NCBI GenBank assembly: GCA_947476625.1
Contig: CANJRA010000003.1
Span: forward strand, 64,821-128,820
Source of the DNA: Fidelibacterota bacterium
GTDB lineage: Bacteria; Pseudomonadota; Alphaproteobacteria; Rhodospirillales; Rhodospirillaceae
Direction: 5' to 3'
Length of the DNA stretch: 64,000 bases
The stretch's first letter is position 1, and the number at the start of each line of letters is the position of its first letter. A program made the position numbers and the translations under genes. Below the pieces are notes generated by a model, which was given only the letters and a program-made list of their open reading frames with translations, was not told the DNA's origin and searched no databases. Of this stretch, positions 53,342 to 63,438 are shown one piece after another.

Positions 53342-54091
53342 ATGCCGCGCATCGCTTTCATGATCATGCTGGGCTTATGTGTCGCGCTGGCCGGGGCTCA
53401 ACCCGCCGCCGCCGCCGACCAAAGCGCGCTGTCGCCAGCCCAAAAGGAAGAGATCAAGAAACTCATTCGCTCGTACATTCTGGAAAACCCGGAAATCCTG
53501 CCGGAAGCCATCGAGATTCTGCAGGCGAAACAGGAAAAGGCAAAGGGCGCGAAACGCGCCGACGTGCTGGCCTCGCGTAAGGAAGAATTGTTCAATCCGC
53601 CCGAAGGCACCGTCATCGCCAATCCCAACGGCGACGTCACCCTTGTCGAGCTCTTCGATTACAACTGCGGCTACTGCAAACATTTCTTCCCCACGCTCAT
53701 GGAAGTCGCCAAAGCCGACCCCAAGCTTCGCGTGGTGATGAAAGAATATCCGATCCTGGGCCCCTCCTCGGCGGTCGCATCGCAAGCCGCGCTCGCCGCC
53801 ATGAAGCAGGGCAAATACACCGCGTTCCATTTCGCGCTGCTCGGATATAAAGGACAGCTGAGCAACGACGCAATCATGAAGGTGGCTTTGGAAACCGGTC
53901 TCGATCTTCCAAAGCTCCGGGAAGACATGAGGGCGCCTGAAATCACAGCTATCCTCAAGAAGAATCACGAACTTGCTCAGGCTTTCGGCATCGACGGCAC
54001 GCCCGCGATGTTTATTGGCGACGAATTCGTGCCGGGTGCGATCGAGAAAGAAGACCTTCTCAAAATGATCGCCGACGCACGCAAGAAGTAA
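53342..54091 (+). CDS. DsbA-family thiol-disulfide oxidoreductase
   Basis: 249 residues. A signal peptide (MPRIAFMIMLGLCVALAGAQPAAAA) is followed by a helical N-terminal segment (YILENPEILPEAIEIL) typical of the BdbD/ScsC-like group. The thioredoxin fold has active site CGYC (Cys109 and Cys112) in LFDYNCGYCKHF and the cis-proline loop GIDGTPAMFI. It makes or shuffles disulphides in periplasmic proteins. It follows the M48 protease gene and precedes an unknown gene by 21 bases. Confidence 0.92.
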   Translation: MPRIAFMIMLGLCVALAGAQPAAAADQSALSPAQKEEIKKLIRSYILENPEILPEAIEILQAKQEKAKGAKRADVLASRKEELFNPPEGTVIANPNGDVTLVELFDYNCGYCKHFFPTLMEVAKADPKLRVVMKEYPILGPSSAVASQAALAAMKQGKYTAFHFALLGYKGQLSNDAIMKVALETGLDLPKLREDMRAPEITAILKKNHELAQAFGIDGTPAMFIGDEFVPGAIEKEDLLKMIADARKK

Positions 54092-54112
54092 AACTCCGAA
54101 GTAAGGCGCACG

Positions 54113-54730
54113 ATGACCGAGACCGAGAAGGGTTTTACAGCCAAAGAGCGTTTGCGATTCCGCAAGCTGCTGGAAGTGGCGAATTCCACGACCTATAGCG
54201 GCGAGCGCGACGCTGCCATGAGCGCGGCAACACGCCTTGCCGCCAGTCACCGCATGAGCTTGCGCGAAGCCGCGGGCATGGCCGATGCCGTCGACGCGCC
54301 GCCGCCGCCGCCCAACCAGCGTCCGCACCGCCCAAGCGGTTTTCACGCGGACTTCGGCGCGGCAAACCCGGAAAATCTGGGAACGTGGTGGCAAGCGCCG
54401 CCGCGCCCCGCGCAGCAAACTCACACGTATCGCACCGACAACGAGCGCGCCGCGGCCGAAAAGAAGCGCCACGTCGACGCCATGGCCGAAGCGATAAGTC
54501 GCGGCCTCGACGCCGAGGAGCGTCTCAAAGAGCAACGCATCGCCAAAGCGCGCGCAACTATGTATGCGCGCCCAAAGAAACGCGGCTCGTGGCGCGCGCG
54601 GCCCGAGTTCGTCCGTGTACTGTTGACGGAAACCGCCATGTCCGCGAAGGAAATCGCGGCCGCGGCGGGTGTGACGATCTATGACGTCTATCGCGAAAAG
54701 TTACTGATGCGGCGCTCGAACGCCGCTTAG
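54113..54730 (+). CDS. Unknown protein with DUF2786-like N-terminus
   Basis: 205 residues. The first 50 (LRFRKLLEVANSTTYSGERDAAMSAATRLAASHRMSL) resemble the DUF2786 motif of two helices with a conserved LL...A..T...E...A. A proline-rich linker (APPPPPNQRPHRP), a charged coiled region (AAAEKKRHVDAMAEAISRGL) and a C-terminal helix-turn-helix-like stretch (MSAKEIAAAAGVTIYDVYREKLL) follow. A DNA- or RNA-binding role is possible but unproven. It overlaps the converging flgE by four bases. Confidence 0.6.
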   Translation: MTETEKGFTAKERLRFRKLLEVANSTTYSGERDAAMSAATRLAASHRMSLREAAGMADAVDAPPPPPNQRPHRPSGFHADFGAANPENLGTWWQAPPRPAQQTHTYRTDNERAAAEKKRHVDAMAEAISRGLDAEERLKEQRIAKARATMYARPKKRGSWRARPEFVRVLLTETAMSAKEIAAAAGVTIYDVYREKLLMRRSNAA

Positions 54731-55995
54731 CGTTTTAGATCGCGCGCCGCCATAGTCATTTCGTCGGCGGTGGTGAGTACTTTCGCGGCGCTGGAATAGG
54801 CGCGCTGCGTAATGATCATTTTCGAGAACTGGTCCGTCAGATCGACGTTGGATTGTTCCAGCGCGCCGGCGACGATTTTGGTCGTGCCGGTCGGATCGCC
54901 CAGCCCCTTCAGCATCAAAGCGCCGGATTCCTGCGTCTGCACAAAGATATTGCCGGGCTTGGCTTCAAGAAAATGGTCAGCGGCAAAGTTCGCGAGCGGC
55001 AATTTAAAGAGGTTCTTGACCTCGCCGTTGGTGTAGCTTCCGACGAGAACACCGTCTTTTGTAAAATATGATTTATCGAGGCGGCCGTTGACATAGCCGT
55101 CCTGATCGACCCCAACCATGGTCAGCCGTCCTTCGTCTGCAAACAAGGTCATCTTTTTAATATCGACCGTGAAAGACTGCGGGCCGGCCGGATCATTGAC
55201 TGTGACATTGAGAATGCCGTCGGACGGCGAGGTGAGTTTGCCGTTGCCGCCGAACTGAACCGTCGGCGGATCGAACGTCACATCGACCGGCTGGTTGTCC
55301 GCGCCGTAAGAGTTCATGTCCAACGTCCACTCGCCGGTGATCGAGGCGTTGAAGCCGATGGTCATGGAGCGCGAATTGCCTGCCTGATCGACGAACGGCA
55401 GACCGACGTTCTGGCGGCCGTTGGCGCCGGCCGACAGGTTCGCCTGCAGCTGAATGCCTGTGTTGGGCTTGAACGGGAAAATCGCATTGTTGTTGTACTG
55501 CACCGGAACCAGCGATCCGAGAGAGTCGGCTTGCGTGAAGGTGCCGTCATCGTTCGCTTTCCAGCCGTAGACATAAGAACCGTCGGCGGTGGTCAGCAGC
55601 GTGCCTTGATCGAGCGTGCCGTCGTTGTCGCTATCGGTGGTGAGCTGCTCGGCCTTGCCGAAGAACGCGCCATCGCGCGTGTACGAAAAGCCTGCGCTGC
55701 CGTCGATAGAGCTATTCGTGACGAAGAATCCGCGGCCGTTGACCGCGAGATCGAGCGTGCGGTTTGTGGTGGCGATGGTGCCTTGTTTGTCCACCTGGCG
55801 GAAATCGAATGTGTTGACGCTGAAGAAACGCTTATCGGTCGGCTGAATGTGATTCAGCAGCGTCTGGAAGTGCGTGTCCTGGGCTTTGTACCCTGTGGTG
55901 CTCACGTTCGCGATGTTCGTGCCGATATTCGACAAAAACTGCGACTGCGACAGCATCGCTTGCACAGCAGTATTGAAAGTTCCTTGGGGGCTCAT
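54727..55995 (-). CDS. flgE: Flagellar hook protein
   Basis: Subunit of the flagellar hook, exported by the flagellar type III system. 422 residues from ATG 55995; a GTG at 56004 is also in frame. N-terminal MSPQGTFNTAVQAMLSQSQFLSNIGTNIANVSTTGYKAQ and C-terminal SNVDLTDQFSKMIITQRAYSSAAKVLTTADEM are the paired coiled-coil-forming ends of rod/hook proteins. The D1/D2 domain between (GFSYTRDGAFF and on) fits FlgE rather than FlgF or FlgG. It stands alone with no other flagellar gene in the window. A sigma-54 promoter lies upstream. Confidence 0.9.
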   Translation of the reverse strand: MSPQGTFNTAVQAMLSQSQFLSNIGTNIANVSTTGYKAQDTHFQTLLNHIQPTDKRFFSVNTFDFRQVDKQGTIATTNRTLDLAVNGRGFFVTNSSIDGSAGFSYTRDGAFFGKAEQLTTDSDNDGTLDQGTLLTTADGSYVYGWKANDDGTFTQADSLGSLVPVQYNNNAIFPFKPNTGIQLQANLSAGANGRQNVGLPFVDQAGNSRSMTIGFNASITGEWTLDMNSYGADNQPVDVTFDPPTVQFGGNGKLTSPSDGILNVTVNDPAGPQSFTVDIKKMTLFADEGRLTMVGVDQDGYVNGRLDKSYFTKDGVLVGSYTNGEVKNLFKLPLANFAADHFLEAKPGNIFVQTQESGALMLKGLGDPTGTTKIVAGALEQSNVDLTDQFSKMIITQRAYSSAAKVLTTADEMTMAARDLKR

Positions 55996-56073
55996 CGCCT
56001 TCACTCCGTTATTTCGTTAGCCCCTAGACGTACCGATTGCGCGGCACGCACCACGGGCGTTCAGGCATTCAGA

Positions 56074-56089
56074 AGCAAGGCCTGTGCCA
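56074..56089 (-). promoter_or_regulatory. Sigma-54 promoter of flgE
   Basis: On the minus strand the 16 bases read TGGCACAGGCCTTGCT, an exact match to the sigma-54 consensus TGGCAC-N5-TTGCW, with GG and GC at the -24 and -12 places. It ends about 80 bases before the flgE start, giving a leader of roughly 60-70 bases. Hook genes in Caulobacter are likewise sigma-54 dependent and need an enhancer-binding activator. Confidence 0.85.
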
Positions 56090-56221
56090 TTGGGCGATGC
56101 GTTGATAATCAAAGACTTAGTGTTTTGCGCCCGCGCTTAATGGGCATCTTTGAGGGCCGATCCGTCCACATCTCGGCAATTCCTGCCTAGCATCGATGTG
56201 GCCACCCTTCGCGCTCCTGGG

Positions 56222-56272
56222 GTGGTCAGACCACATTGTGCGAGATCAAGGGCTTGCATTGACCAGTGGTCA
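56222..56272. promoter_or_regulatory. Paired palindromes, GntR/FadR-type operator candidates
   Basis: GTGGTCAGACCAC at 56222-56234 is a perfect palindrome that contains TGGT-N3-ACCA, the pattern bound by FadR-subfamily GntR regulators. TGACCAGTGGTCA at 56260-56272 is a second perfect palindrome with the same half-sites turned outward. Both lie in the 530-base gap between flgE and the oxidoreductase gene at 56528. No protein-coding gene is seen in that gap, only these sites, the flgE promoter and a further GACCACC half-site near 56315. Confidence 0.45.
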
Positions 56273-56527
56273 GAGGCGCATGCAAAAGAGCGGCCCTATA
56301 GCCGCCTGTTTTCGACCACCAATTTCAGCAGATCATTCTGGTCTATATTTTTGAGGGTTCGAGTCAAGAGATCGGTGAAGTGCTGAACCGACGTACAGAC
56401 GAAATTACGCTCAGAATGCGCACCAGATTAGTGATTTGTGCAATGCAACCCGCCCCGCGTTTGACCTTGCCAAGCTGACCTCGTACATCTACCCGCGTCA
56501 CACTTTCACAGCATCGGGGAGCCCGTC

Positions 56528-57538
56528 ATGACGACAAATCGCCAATGGATTTTCACTAGCCGTCCGCAAGGCATGGTGAGCGCCGCCAATTTTGAGTATC
56601 GCGAAACGCCCCTGGCCGATGCGCCGCTGCAGACCGGCGATGTGTTGGTGCGCAACCAGATGTTTTCGCTGATCCCGGCGCAGCGCACGTGGATGAATGC
56701 GGACTCGGAATACTTTCCGCCGATTCCGTTGGGCGCGCCGGTGACGGCGGTTGCGGCAGGCGAAGTCATCAAGAGCGCGAACCCGGCGCTGCCAGTCGGC
56801 ACGCGCGTGTCGGGACTGACGGCATGGGAAGACTTTACGCTGATTAAAGGCGAGCGCATGACGGTTTCGCCGCTGCCCGAAGGTGTCGACCTGATCCAGG
56901 CGCTGAGTGTTTTCGGCGGCAATGCGATGACGGGTTACTTGGGCTTGATGAAGGTCGGCCTACCGAAAGCTGGCGAAACAGTGGTTGTGACGGGCGCGGC
57001 CGGTTCGACCGGTGCGACGGTTGTGCAAACCGCGCGCCTCAAAGGCTGCAAGGTCATCGGCATCGCAGGCGGTCCGGAGAAATGTAAATGGCTGCGCGAA
57101 GTCTGCCACGTGGAAGCCATCGACTATAAAAACGAAAACGTCGCGGAGCGTTTGAAGGCATTGGCGCCGAAAGGTGTCGACGTTTTCTTCGACAACGTCG
57201 GCGGCGTCATCATGCAGGACGTGATCGATCAGATGGCCTTGCACGGGCGCGTCGCGCTCTGCGGGCAAATCTCGCAATACAATACGCCGGGCCCGGCCGT
57301 GGGGCCGCGCGATATGTTCCGACTGATAAGCCAAAGACTGCGCGTTCAGGGATTCCTCGTCTCGGATCTCATGGCGCATCGCCCGGAAGCCCTGGCGGAC
57401 CTGCAACAATGGGTCAAAGACGGCAAGTTCGCCTACAAGGCCGACGTGCGTGAAGGGTTCAAGAAACTGCCGACGACGTACGCCGAACTTTTCACAGGCG
57501 GCAACGACGGCACGCTGCTGCTGCGCGCGGACGCTTAA
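56528..57538 (+). CDS. NADP-dependent oxidoreductase, CurA/leukotriene-dehydrogenase type
   Basis: 336-residue zinc-free medium-chain reductase that reduces carbon-carbon double bonds of enones. The N-terminal NRQWIFTSRPQGMVSAANFEY, GNAMTGYLGLMKVGLPKAGETVVVTGAAGSTGATV (Rossmann loop) and FFDNVGGVIMQDVIDQM are typical; no zinc cysteines are present. GGGGAG precedes the ATG. The next dehydrogenase gene starts one base after its stop codon, so both are one operon. Possible GntR-type operators lie upstream. Confidence 0.9.
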   Translation: MTTNRQWIFTSRPQGMVSAANFEYRETPLADAPLQTGDVLVRNQMFSLIPAQRTWMNADSEYFPPIPLGAPVTAVAAGEVIKSANPALPVGTRVSGLTAWEDFTLIKGERMTVSPLPEGVDLIQALSVFGGNAMTGYLGLMKVGLPKAGETVVVTGAAGSTGATVVQTARLKGCKVIGIAGGPEKCKWLREVCHVEAIDYKNENVAERLKALAPKGVDVFFDNVGGVIMQDVIDQMALHGRVALCGQISQYNTPGPAVGPRDMFRLISQRLRVQGFLVSDLMAHRPEALADLQQWVKDGKFAYKADVREGFKKLPTTYAELFTGGNDGTLLLRADA

Positions 57539-57539
57539 T

Positions 57540-58553
57540 ATGAAAGGCATTCGGCTTGACCCCGCGCGGGGACTGAACGGCATCGCGATCGCGGAGCTTC
57601 CCGATCCGGGCCAGCCGCGGGCGGGCGAAGTGCGGGTGCGGATTCATGCGAGTTCGCTCAATTTCCATGACTATATCGTCGCCAACAATAACGATCAGAA
57701 ATTCGCGGGGCGTATTCCGTTGTCCGATGGCGGCGGTGTTGTCGAGGCTGTCGGCGACGGCGTCACCGAATTCAAGGTTGGCGACGCTGTGGTCTCGTGC
57801 TTCTTCCCGGAATGGTTAGACGGCGCGCCGACGACTGCCGACTTCTTGACCGTGCCCGGCGACGGCGTGGATGGATACGCACAGCCGGTAGTGGTGCGTC
57901 CAACTGCGTATTTCACGCATGCCCCGCGCGGCTACTCGCATGCAGAGGCGGCAACGCTGACTACTGCGGGTCTTACCGCGTGGCGGGCGTTGATTGTCGA
58001 CGGCGGACTTAAGGCCGGCGACAGCGTGCTGGTGCTGGGTACCGGCGGGGTTTCGATCTTTGCGTTGCAGATTGCTAAGGCGATGGGGGCGACGGTTATC
58101 GCGACGTCATCGAAAGACGAGAAACTCAAACGGCTGAGCGCCTTGGGCGCGGATCACACGATCAATTACAAGACGGACCCTGCGTGGGGCACCACCGTGC
58201 AGACCTTGACGGGTGGGCGCGGCGTCGATCACGTGATTGAAGTCGGCGGTCCGGGCACGCTGGCGCAATCCATCACCGCCGTGCGCAACGGCGGGCATAT
58301 CTCACTGATCGGTGTGTTGACGGGGTTCGGCGGCGAAGTGCCGACGGCCGCGATGATGGTCAAGCAAGTGAAGCTGCAAGGCATTGTCGTCGGCAACCGC
58401 CGTCACCAGCAAGATTTTGTCCGCGCGATTGATGCGACGGGGTTGCGGCCGGTGATTGATCGCAGCTTCAAGCTGGCGGAGCTTGCGGCGGCGTTTCGGC
58501 ATGAGGAATCTGGGGCGCACTTTGGGAAGATTTGTGTGGAGATCGGCGATTAA
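57540..58553 (+). CDS. Zinc-free medium-chain dehydrogenase/quinone reductase
   Basis: 337 residues from ATG 57540; the frame opens earlier inside the preceding gene. MDR fold with VRVRIHASSLNFHDYIV, HAEAATLTTAGLTAWRALI, SVLVLGTGGVSIFALQIAKAMGATVIATSS (cofactor loop) and HVIEVGGPGTLAQSI. No structural-zinc cysteine cluster is seen. It is a paralogue in fold of the gene before it, from which it is separated by one base. The substrate is unknown. Confidence 0.9.
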   Translation: MKGIRLDPARGLNGIAIAELPDPGQPRAGEVRVRIHASSLNFHDYIVANNNDQKFAGRIPLSDGGGVVEAVGDGVTEFKVGDAVVSCFFPEWLDGAPTTADFLTVPGDGVDGYAQPVVVRPTAYFTHAPRGYSHAEAATLTTAGLTAWRALIVDGGLKAGDSVLVLGTGGVSIFALQIAKAMGATVIATSSKDEKLKRLSALGADHTINYKTDPAWGTTVQTLTGGRGVDHVIEVGGPGTLAQSITAVRNGGHISLIGVLTGFGGEVPTAAMMVKQVKLQGIVVGNRRHQQDFVRAIDATGLRPVIDRSFKLAELAAAFRHEESGAHFGKICVEIGD

Positions 58554-58604
58554 ATCCGTACCTGGTACGGATTCACGAGTAAACAATCCGTACCTGGTAC
58601 CGAT
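58554..58604. repeat. Two copies of a 19-bp palindrome
   Basis: ATCCGTACCTGGTACGGAT at 58554-58572 is a perfect 9+1+9 palindrome directly after a stop codon. A second copy with one changed base lies at 58586-58604. They fill the 74-base gap between the MDR gene and the converging aldo/keto reductase gene. They might be a terminator without a T run, or binding sites. Confidence 0.65.
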
Positions 58605-58627
58605 CAATTCTCGCACCAACTATCGAC

Positions 58628-59620
<993 letters not shown>

Positions 59621-59653
59621 GTCGCCTCCAACATGGTTGAGAGACCGAGTATC

Positions 59654-60445
59654 CTAAATCAGCCCACCCAGCGGGCTTGATGGATCGGCGTATAATTTCC
59701 GCGGCATGCGTCCCGCGAGATACGCAAGGCGTCCTGCTTCCACCGCGAGCTTCATGGCCTTCGCCATTTTGATAGGATCTTTCGCGGCGGCGATGGCGGT
59801 GTTCATGAGCACGCCGTCGCAGCCGAGTTCCATGGCGATGGCGGCATCGGAGGCGGTGCCGACGCCGGCGTCGACCAGCACCGGCACTTTGGCGGCTTCG
59901 ATGATGAGGCGGATGTTGACGGGGTTCTGCACGCCGAGGCCCGAGCCGATCGGCGCGGCCAAGGGCATGATGGCGCAGCAGCCGAGGTCTTCGAGCTTCT
60001 TGGCGATGATGGGATCGTCGCTGGTGTAGACCATGACGTCGAAGCCGTCCTTGATCAGCGCCTTGGCGGCTTCGAGGGTTTCGGTGACGTCGGGGTAGAG
60101 GGTCTTCTGGTCGCCGAGCACTTCGAGCTTCACGAGGTTCCAGCCGCCCGCTTCGCGCGCCAGACGTAATGTGCGCACGGCGTCCTGTGCGGTGTAGCAA
60201 CCGGCGGTGTTGGGCAAATAGGTGTATTTTTTGGGGTCGACGAAATCCATCAGCATGGGCTGTTTGGGGTCGGAGATATTGACCCGCCTGACAGCCACGG
60301 TGACGATCTCGGCGCCCGTGGCTTCGATGGCCTGGGCGGTTTCGGTGAAGTCTTTGTATTTGCCGGTGCCGACCAACAGGCGCGACTGGAACCGAAGTCC
60401 CGCGACCTGGAAGAAGTCTTCACCGACCTTTGCGTTCCCGTCCAT
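59654..60445 (-). CDS. thiG: Thiazole synthase
   Basis: Forms the thiazole phosphate ring of thiamine from deoxyxylulose phosphate, dehydroglycine and ThiS-thiocarboxylate. 263 residues, TIM barrel: [33 protein letters not shown] with the Schiff-base lysine, and [31 protein letters not shown]. It follows thiS in the same direction, but a palindromic repeat lies in the 112-base gap between them. Confidence 0.96.
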   Translation of the reverse strand: MDGNAKVGEDFFQVAGLRFQSRLLVGTGKYKDFTETAQAIEATGAEIVTVAVRRVNISDPKQPMLMDFVDPKKYTYLPNTAGCYTAQDAVRTLRLAREAGGWNLVKLEVLGDQKTLYPDVTETLEAAKALIKDGFDVMVYTSDDPIIAKKLEDLGCCAIMPLAAPIGSGLGVQNPVNIRLIIEAAKVPVLVDAGVGTASDAAIAMELGCDGVLMNTAIAAAKDPIKMAKAMKLAVEAGRLAYLAGRMPRKLYADPSSPLGGLI

Positions 60446-60510
60446 ACCTGCCGCCTATTAATTACGTGTGCCTGTGAACCCAAAACCGCGTTTAGGGCTG
60501 TTTTATTTTT

Positions 60511-60558
60511 GGGCATGTTCTTATCGGAAAACCGCTCACACTTTTCCGGAACACGCCC
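60511..60558. repeat. Palindromic intergenic repeat, copy B
   Basis: Outer arms 60511-60520 and 60549-60558 pair at nine of ten positions, and the inner helix CGGAAAA/TTTTCCG matches copy A at 33498-33546. Outer-arm bases differ from copy A but keep pairing. It begins at the last base of the thiS stop codon, and a T-rich tract lies on its plus-strand left side, as in copy A. In this place it could attenuate or process the thiS-thiG transcript. Confidence 0.7.
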
Positions 60559-60758
60559 TAACCGCCACCAATAAAGTGCACAATTTCCAGCCGGTCGCCG
60601 TCGTCCAGGGCCGTGGTCTCGAAGGCCGACTTGGGGACGATCTCGAGGTTGCGCTCGACCGCGACCTTGCGGCCGTCGATGCCCAGTTCCTTGAGCAGGC
60701 CCGCCACGGACAAACCTGCCGCCAGGGCCCGGGGTTCACCGTTCAAAACAATCTGCAT
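60558..60758 (-). CDS. thiS: Thiamine biosynthesis sulphur carrier
   Basis: 66-residue ubiquitin-like protein, MQIVLNGEPRALAAGLSVAGLLKELG and on to the C-terminal DGDRLEIVHFIGGG. The terminal Gly-Gly is adenylated and turned into a thiocarboxylate that gives sulphur to ThiG. It is upstream of thiG in the same transcript. No thiF, thiO or thiE gene is in the window. Confidence 0.95.
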   Translation of the reverse strand: MQIVLNGEPRALAAGLSVAGLLKELGIDGRKVAVERNLEIVPKSAFETTALDDGDRLEIVHFIGGG

Positions 60759-60988
60759 AAAAACGCGCCGTCTCGGCTGATATTAAGCGATAAAACCTAG
60801 CCCCGTAAGTATGGGATGGGGGGCCGATTGTTGCAACAAGTCCTAGTGCCTAAACACTTTTTTAGCTTGGACCCAGGCAACGAGCGGGTTGCCCTGGGGC
60901 CGGGGGTGGTATATCCCTGTCACCGCCCCGCAACCAGTGAATTGTACCATTGGCGCGGGGCCGAACAGGGTGGATTGGAGTAGCCAGC

Positions 60989-61441
60989 GTGAGCGGCGTT
61001 ATCCTCGTTCTCAACGGCCCGAACCTCAATCTCTTGGGGCAGCGGGAGCCGGACATTTATGGGCGGACGTCGCTGGACGACATCCGCGCGCTGTCGGCTG
61101 CGCGCGCGAAACTGCACGGCCTTGAGGCCGACTTCCGCCAGAGCAACGAAGAAGGCGAACTGGTGTCGTGGATTCAAGCCGCGCGCGGCAGCGCCCAAGG
61201 CATTGTCATTAATGCCGCTGCGTATACGCATACATCGGTGGCGATCCTGGATGCCTTGCTGGCATGTGGGTTGCCGGTGATCGAAGTGCATCTTTCCAAT
61301 ATTTATAAGCGTGAAGAATTCCGCCATCACTCCTTCGTGTCGCGCGCGGCAGCGGGTGTGATCTGCGGTTTCGGCGCGCAAGGCTACGAACTGGCGCTAG
61401 ACGCCATGGCGCATATTCTCAAACAGGCAAAATCCTCGTGA
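60989..61441 (+). CDS. aroQ: Type II 3-dehydroquinate dehydratase
   Basis: Third step of the shikimate pathway. The GTG at 60989 follows GGAG and gives 150 residues, the usual size for the dodecameric type II enzyme. Motifs: [21 protein letters not shown] (catalytic Tyr), [17 protein letters not shown], and [20 protein letters not shown]. It overlaps accB by four bases; the aroQ-accB-accC order is common in Proteobacteria. Confidence 0.96.
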   Translation: MSGVILVLNGPNLNLLGQREPDIYGRTSLDDIRALSAARAKLHGLEADFRQSNEEGELVSWIQAARGSAQGIVINAAAYTHTSVAILDALLACGLPVIEVHLSNIYKREEFRHHSFVSRAAAGVICGFGAQGYELALDAMAHILKQAKSS

Positions 61442-62082
61442 GCAAATCCAAGAAACCGACACCCAAAGCGACATCACCCAAAGTAGCGCCGGCTAAGACA
61501 GCAGCTAAAGCAGCGCCTAAAGCATCTGTAGCGAAGAGCGCCGACAAAGCTCCGGTGCAAAAAGATGCTGCGAAAAAAGTCGCGGCGCAAACCGCGCCTC
61601 CTAAATCGGCGCCTTCTAAGTCGACACCTTCTAAAACGACTGGCAAAATCGACAGCGATATGGTGCGTCAGCTGGCCGGTGTTCTCAACGAAACCGGCCT
61701 GACGGAAGTGGAATACGAAGCGGCGGGCGTGCGCATCCGTGTGGCGCGCCAGACGGCGCAAGGCGTTATCAGCGGCGGCGCGCCGGTTTATGCGCAGGCG
61801 CCGGTTGCCGAAGCCGTGGCCGCCAAGCCGCTCGATCCTGTCAGCCATCCCGGCACGGTGAAGTCGCCGATGGTCGGCGTGGCTTATCTGTTGCCGGAAC
61901 CCGGCGCCACGCCGTTTATTAAAGTCGGCGACAGCGTCACCGAAGGGCAGACCTTGTGCCTGATCGAAGCCATGAAAACCTTCAATCCGGTGAAAGCGCC
62001 GCGCAGCGGCAAGATCGTGAAAATTCTGGTCGAGAGCGGATCGCCGGTCGAATACGGCGAGCCCCTCTGCATCGTTGAATAA
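61438..62082 (+). CDS. accB: Biotin carboxyl carrier protein of acetyl-CoA carboxylase
   Basis: Carries biotin between the two half-reactions of malonyl-CoA formation. The C-terminal lipoyl/biotinyl domain has the biotin lysine 180 in [12 protein letters not shown]. Residues 1-65 are an Ala-Lys-Pro-rich linker longer than in E. coli AccB, which is about 155 residues in all against 214 here. The start is the GTG overlapping the aroQ stop. accC follows without a gap, so the two subunits are made together. Confidence 0.95.
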   Translation: MSKSKKPTPKATSPKVAPAKTAAKAAPKASVAKSADKAPVQKDAAKKVAAQTAPPKSAPSKSTPSKTTGKIDSDMVRQLAGVLNETGLTEVEYEAAGVRIRVARQTAQGVISGGAPVYAQAPVAEAVAAKPLDPVSHPGTVKSPMVGVAYLLPEPGATPFIKVGDSVTEGQTLCLIEAMKTFNPVKAPRSGKIVKILVESGSPVEYGEPLCIVE

Positions 62083-63438
62083 ATGTTCGAAAAGGTTCTC
62101 ATCGCCAATCGCGGCGAAATCGCGCTTCGTGTTCAGCGCGCGTGCCGCGAAATGGGCATTAAGACCGTCGCCGTTCACTCGACGGCGGATTCCGAGGCCA
62201 TGCATGTGCGCTTGGCGGATGAGTCCGTCTGCATCGGCCCGCCGTCCGCGCGCGAAAGCTATCTGAACAAAGCGGCGATTATTTCCGCTGCGATCATTAC
62301 CCATTCCGACGCGATTCATCCCGGTTACGGCTTCCTGTCGGAGAACGCCGAGTTCGCCGAAATGGTGGCCGATCACAGCATTACCTTCATCGGCCCCTCG
62401 CCGATCCATATTCGCACCATGGGCGATAAGGTGATGGCGAAGAAGACCGCGAAAGCCGCGGGCATTCCAGTAGTGCCCGGTTCGGACGGCGCGGTAGAAA
62501 ACGAAGACGCGGCGGTCGCGATGGCCGACAGCATCGGCTATCCGGTGCTGATCAAAGCCTCGGCCGGCGGCGGTGGACGCGGCATGAAGGTCGCGCAGAA
62601 CCGCGATCAGGTGCGCGAGGCTTTCACGACGGCCGGGACTGAAGCCAAAGCCGCGTTCGGCAACGGCGAAGTTTATATGGAAAAATACCTCGGCCGCCCG
62701 CGCCACATCGAAATTCAGGTGCTGGGCGACAAACACGGCAACGTCGTGCATTTGGGCGAGCGCGATTGTTCGCTGCAGCGCCGCCACCAAAAAATCTTCG
62801 AAGAAACCCCCTCGCCCGCCCTCAACGCCGGTCAGCGTGATGAGATCGGCGAAGTGGTGTGCAAGGCCATGCGCACGCTGGGCTATGACAACGCCGGAAC
62901 CGTCGAGTTTTTGTACGAAGACGGGAAGTTTTATTTCATCGAAATGAATACCCGCCTGCAGGTGGAGCATCCGGTGACGGAAATGGTCACCGGCCTCGAC
63001 CTCGTGCGCGAACAGATCCGCGTTGCCGCCGGGTTGGAACTGGGCTTCAGCCAGAAAGACGTCACCTTCGAAGGCTTCTCGATGGAGTGCCGCATCAATG
63101 CCGAGAACCCGCGCACCTTTGCACCTTCGCCGGGTTTGATTACCGGATATCACGCGCCGGGCGGCCGCCGGGTTCGTGTCGATTCCGGGCTTTTCTCGGG
63201 CTTCAAAATCCCGCCGCATTACGATAGTCTGATCGCCAAGTTAATCGTGCAGGGGAGCACCCGTCACGAATGCCTGATGCGTATGCGCAGGGCCTTACAC
63301 GAGTATGTTATCGACGGAATCGACACGTCCATTCCGTTGCATCAGGCCGTGTTGAACGAGCCGGCGATTATCAACGGCGATTACGACATCCGTTGGCTCG
63401 AGGAATTCATCGCCAACAGCTCAGACGACAAGAAGTAG
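62083..63438 (+). CDS. accC: Biotin carboxylase subunit of acetyl-CoA carboxylase
   Basis: ATP-grasp enzyme that carboxylates the biotin on AccB. 451 residues: FEKVLIANRGEIALRVQRACRE, ATP loop KASAGGGGRGMKV, EKYLGRPRHIEIQVLGDKHGN, FIEMNTRLQVEHPVTEMVTG and the MECRINAENP motif. The start ATG directly follows the accB stop. Just past its TAG the last 14 bases (CGACAAGAAGTAGG) are repeated once, a small tandem duplication at 63425-63454 that includes the stop codon. Confidence 0.97.
   Translation: MFEKVLIANRGEIALRVQRACREMGIKTVAVHSTADSEAMHVRLADESVCIGPPSARESYLNKAAIISAAIITHSDAIHPGYGFLSENAEFAEMVADHSITFIGPSPIHIRTMGDKVMAKKTAKAAGIPVVPGSDGAVENEDAAVAMADSIGYPVLIKASAGGGGRGMKVAQNRDQVREAFTTAGTEAKAAFGNGEVYMEKYLGRPRHIEIQVLGDKHGNVVHLGERDCSLQRRHQKIFEETPSPALNAGQRDEIGEVVCKAMRTLGYDNAGTVEFLYEDGKFYFIEMNTRLQVEHPVTEMVTGLDLVREQIRVAAGLELGFSQKDVTFEGFSMECRINAENPRTFAPSPGLITGYHAPGGRRVRVDSGLFSGFKIPPHYDSLIAKLIVQGSTRHECLMRMRRALHEYVIDGIDTSIPLHQAVLNEPAIINGDYDIRWLEEFIANSSDDKK

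Noticed and set aside
56340-56370. tRNA-like T-arm (GGTTCGAGTC)
   Set aside because: No acceptor, D or anticodon arm can be drawn around it.
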